A stretch of 6,291 nucleotides of DNA from Cognatazoarcus sp050305135 (GTDB lineage: Bacteria > Pseudomonadota > Gammaproteobacteria > Burkholderiales > Rhodocyclaceae): assembly GCA_050305135.1 (NCBI GenBank), contig JBNLET010000224.1, positions 1-6,291 of the forward strand. Reading direction: 5' to 3'. Numbering within the stretch: the first letter of the stretch is position 1; each line of letters opens with the position of its first letter. Both the position numbers and the translations under genes were made by a program. Positions 5,669 to 6,291 of this stretch are shown in pieces. The notes below the pieces were generated by a model, which was not told where the DNA came from, made no database searches, and saw only the letters and a list, made by a program, of their open reading frames with translations.

Positions 5669-6187
5669 GTGTCCGCTGGCGAGCGTGTCTGCGGGTGGCC
5701 GCTCGGCCCGACCGGGCCGCGCTTCCTGTGCGACGAGATGCTGGCCCGGCTGGCCCGCTACCTGCGCGCCGCCGGCTACGATACGCGGCTCGCCGGCGGC
5801 GGCGCGCCCGACGGGCACTGGATCGCACTGGCGCGGGCGGAAGGCCGCATCCTGCTGACCTGCGATCGCCGGCTGCTGGAGCACAAGGCCGCCAGGGGCG
5901 TCGCACTGCGGCTGCCGCAAGGACAGTTGGAGGTGCAGGCGCTGCATCTCACCCGCCATTGCGGCGTCGACTGGCTGTGGCGGCCATTCACGCGCTGCCT
6001 GGTGGACAACCGCGAGCTCGAGCCCGCCGATGCGTCGGCGCTGCGCTTGCCGTTGCGGCTGCAAGCACGAAACCTGCGCCGCTGCCCGGGCTGCGGCCGC
6101 GTCTTCTGGGCCGGCTCGCACCATCGCCGGATGCGGGAGCGGCTGGCGTGCTGGTCTGCCCGTGCCGGCACGGCCGAGCAGGGATAA
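5669..6187 (+). CDS. Mut7-C RNase domain protein (DUF82) with C-terminal zinc ribbon
   Basis: The proposed product is 172 residues. The PIN-like nuclease core begins with PRFLCDEMLARLARYLRAAGYDT (F18-L-C-D21 region), in which the acidic residue of CDEM is a predicted metal ligand, and continues with EGRILLTCDRRLLEH (residues 59-72). The C-terminal part carries PFTRCLVDN (106-114) and CPGCGRVFWAGSHHRRM (139-155), the zinc-ribbon signature of the family. The family is named after the C-terminal part of the animal Mut-7 exonuclease and is predicted to act on RNA; its bacterial role is not established. The start is uncertain: an ATG at 5546 with AGGA upstream would add 41 residues, but that stretch is arginine-rich, has lower third-position GC, resembles no family domain, and covers the nhaA leader. 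GTG at 5669 is preferred although no clear ribosome site precedes it. The ubiquitin-like N-terminal domain found in some relatives is absent. Confidence 0.85.
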   Translation: MSAGERVCGWPLGPTGPRFLCDEMLARLARYLRAAGYDTRLAGGGAPDGHWIALARAEGRILLTCDRRLLEHKAARGVALRLPQGQLEVQALHLTRHCGVDWLWRPFTRCLVDNRELEPADASALRLPLRLQARNLRRCPGCGRVFWAGSHHRRMRERLACWSARAGTAEQG

Positions 6188-6216
6188 ACTCCCAGCTCCG
6201 CATTGCCGCCACCGCC

Positions 6217-6291
6217 ATGAATCCGACCGATCGCAAATCCGCCCCGCGGCCCGGCCCCGAGGGCCTCTTCGCCGGCGCCTGGCAGCAGATC
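6217..6291 (+). CDS. Start of an unrecognised gene (3' end outside window)
   Basis: An ATG 29 bases after the Mut7-C stop opens a frame of 25 codons reaching the window edge: MNPTDRKSAPRPGPEGLFA, then GAWQQI. The first half is polar and proline-rich; GLFAGAWQQI could begin a helix. No clear Shine-Dalgarno sequence is visible. The same strand and short spacing suggest co-transcription with the Mut7-C gene. Too little is present to name a family. Confidence 0.5.
   Translation, partial: MNPTDRKSAPRPGPEGLFAGAWQQI

Noticed and set aside
1..6291. Mobile elements, CRISPR arrays, tRNA or rRNA genes, toxin-antitoxin or defence genes
   Set aside because: No terminal inverted repeats, transposase-like protein, regularly spaced repeats or RNA-gene signatures were seen anywhere in the window.

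Overview
The window looks like chromosomal DNA from a GC-rich betaproteobacterium. The best guess is the Rhodocyclales (Azoarcus/Thauera-like), from the strong G/C bias at third codon positions and the general look of the proteins. The placement is inference, since there is no rRNA or other marker gene here. I see no insertion sequence, CRISPR array, tRNA or phage gene. Most of the window is ordinary housekeeping and ion-homeostasis content.

Layout from left to right. (1) The C-terminal end of a patatin-like phospholipase (+), cut by the window edge. (2) A complete periplasmic penicillin-binding protein of the PbpG (PBP7) / S11 peptidase type (+). (3) Converging on it with a 9-base gap, an IclR-family regulator (-). 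A perfect 8+8 inverted repeat sits just upstream of the regulator start and is a likely operator. (4) Divergent from the regulator, a decayed C-terminal remnant of an ion transporter of the ArsB/NhaD (citrate transporter/SLC13-like) superfamily. It is broken by an in-frame amber codon and has lost part of its last membrane segment. (5) An intact nhaD (+), with its own probable promoter and a leader that begins with a stable hairpin. (6) A 34-bp perfect palindrome that serves as a shared bidirectional terminator. (7) nhaA (-), converging on nhaD and starting at a TTG codon behind a good Shine-Dalgarno sequence. (8) Divergent from nhaA, a Mut7-C (DUF82) RNase/zinc-ribbon protein (+). (9) The first 25 codons of an unrecognised gene (+), probably co-transcribed with the Mut7-C gene.

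The functional centre is the pair nhaD/nhaA, two structurally unrelated Na+(Li+)/H+ antiporters transcribed toward one terminator. A dead third transporter of the NhaD superfamily lies directly upstream. This suggests a sodium/pH homeostasis locus in which one transporter has been lost while the adjacent IclR regulator and its probable operator remain. I found no convincing undescribed system. The points most worth following are the transporter remnant, the orphan operator, and the structured leaders of nhaD and nhaA.
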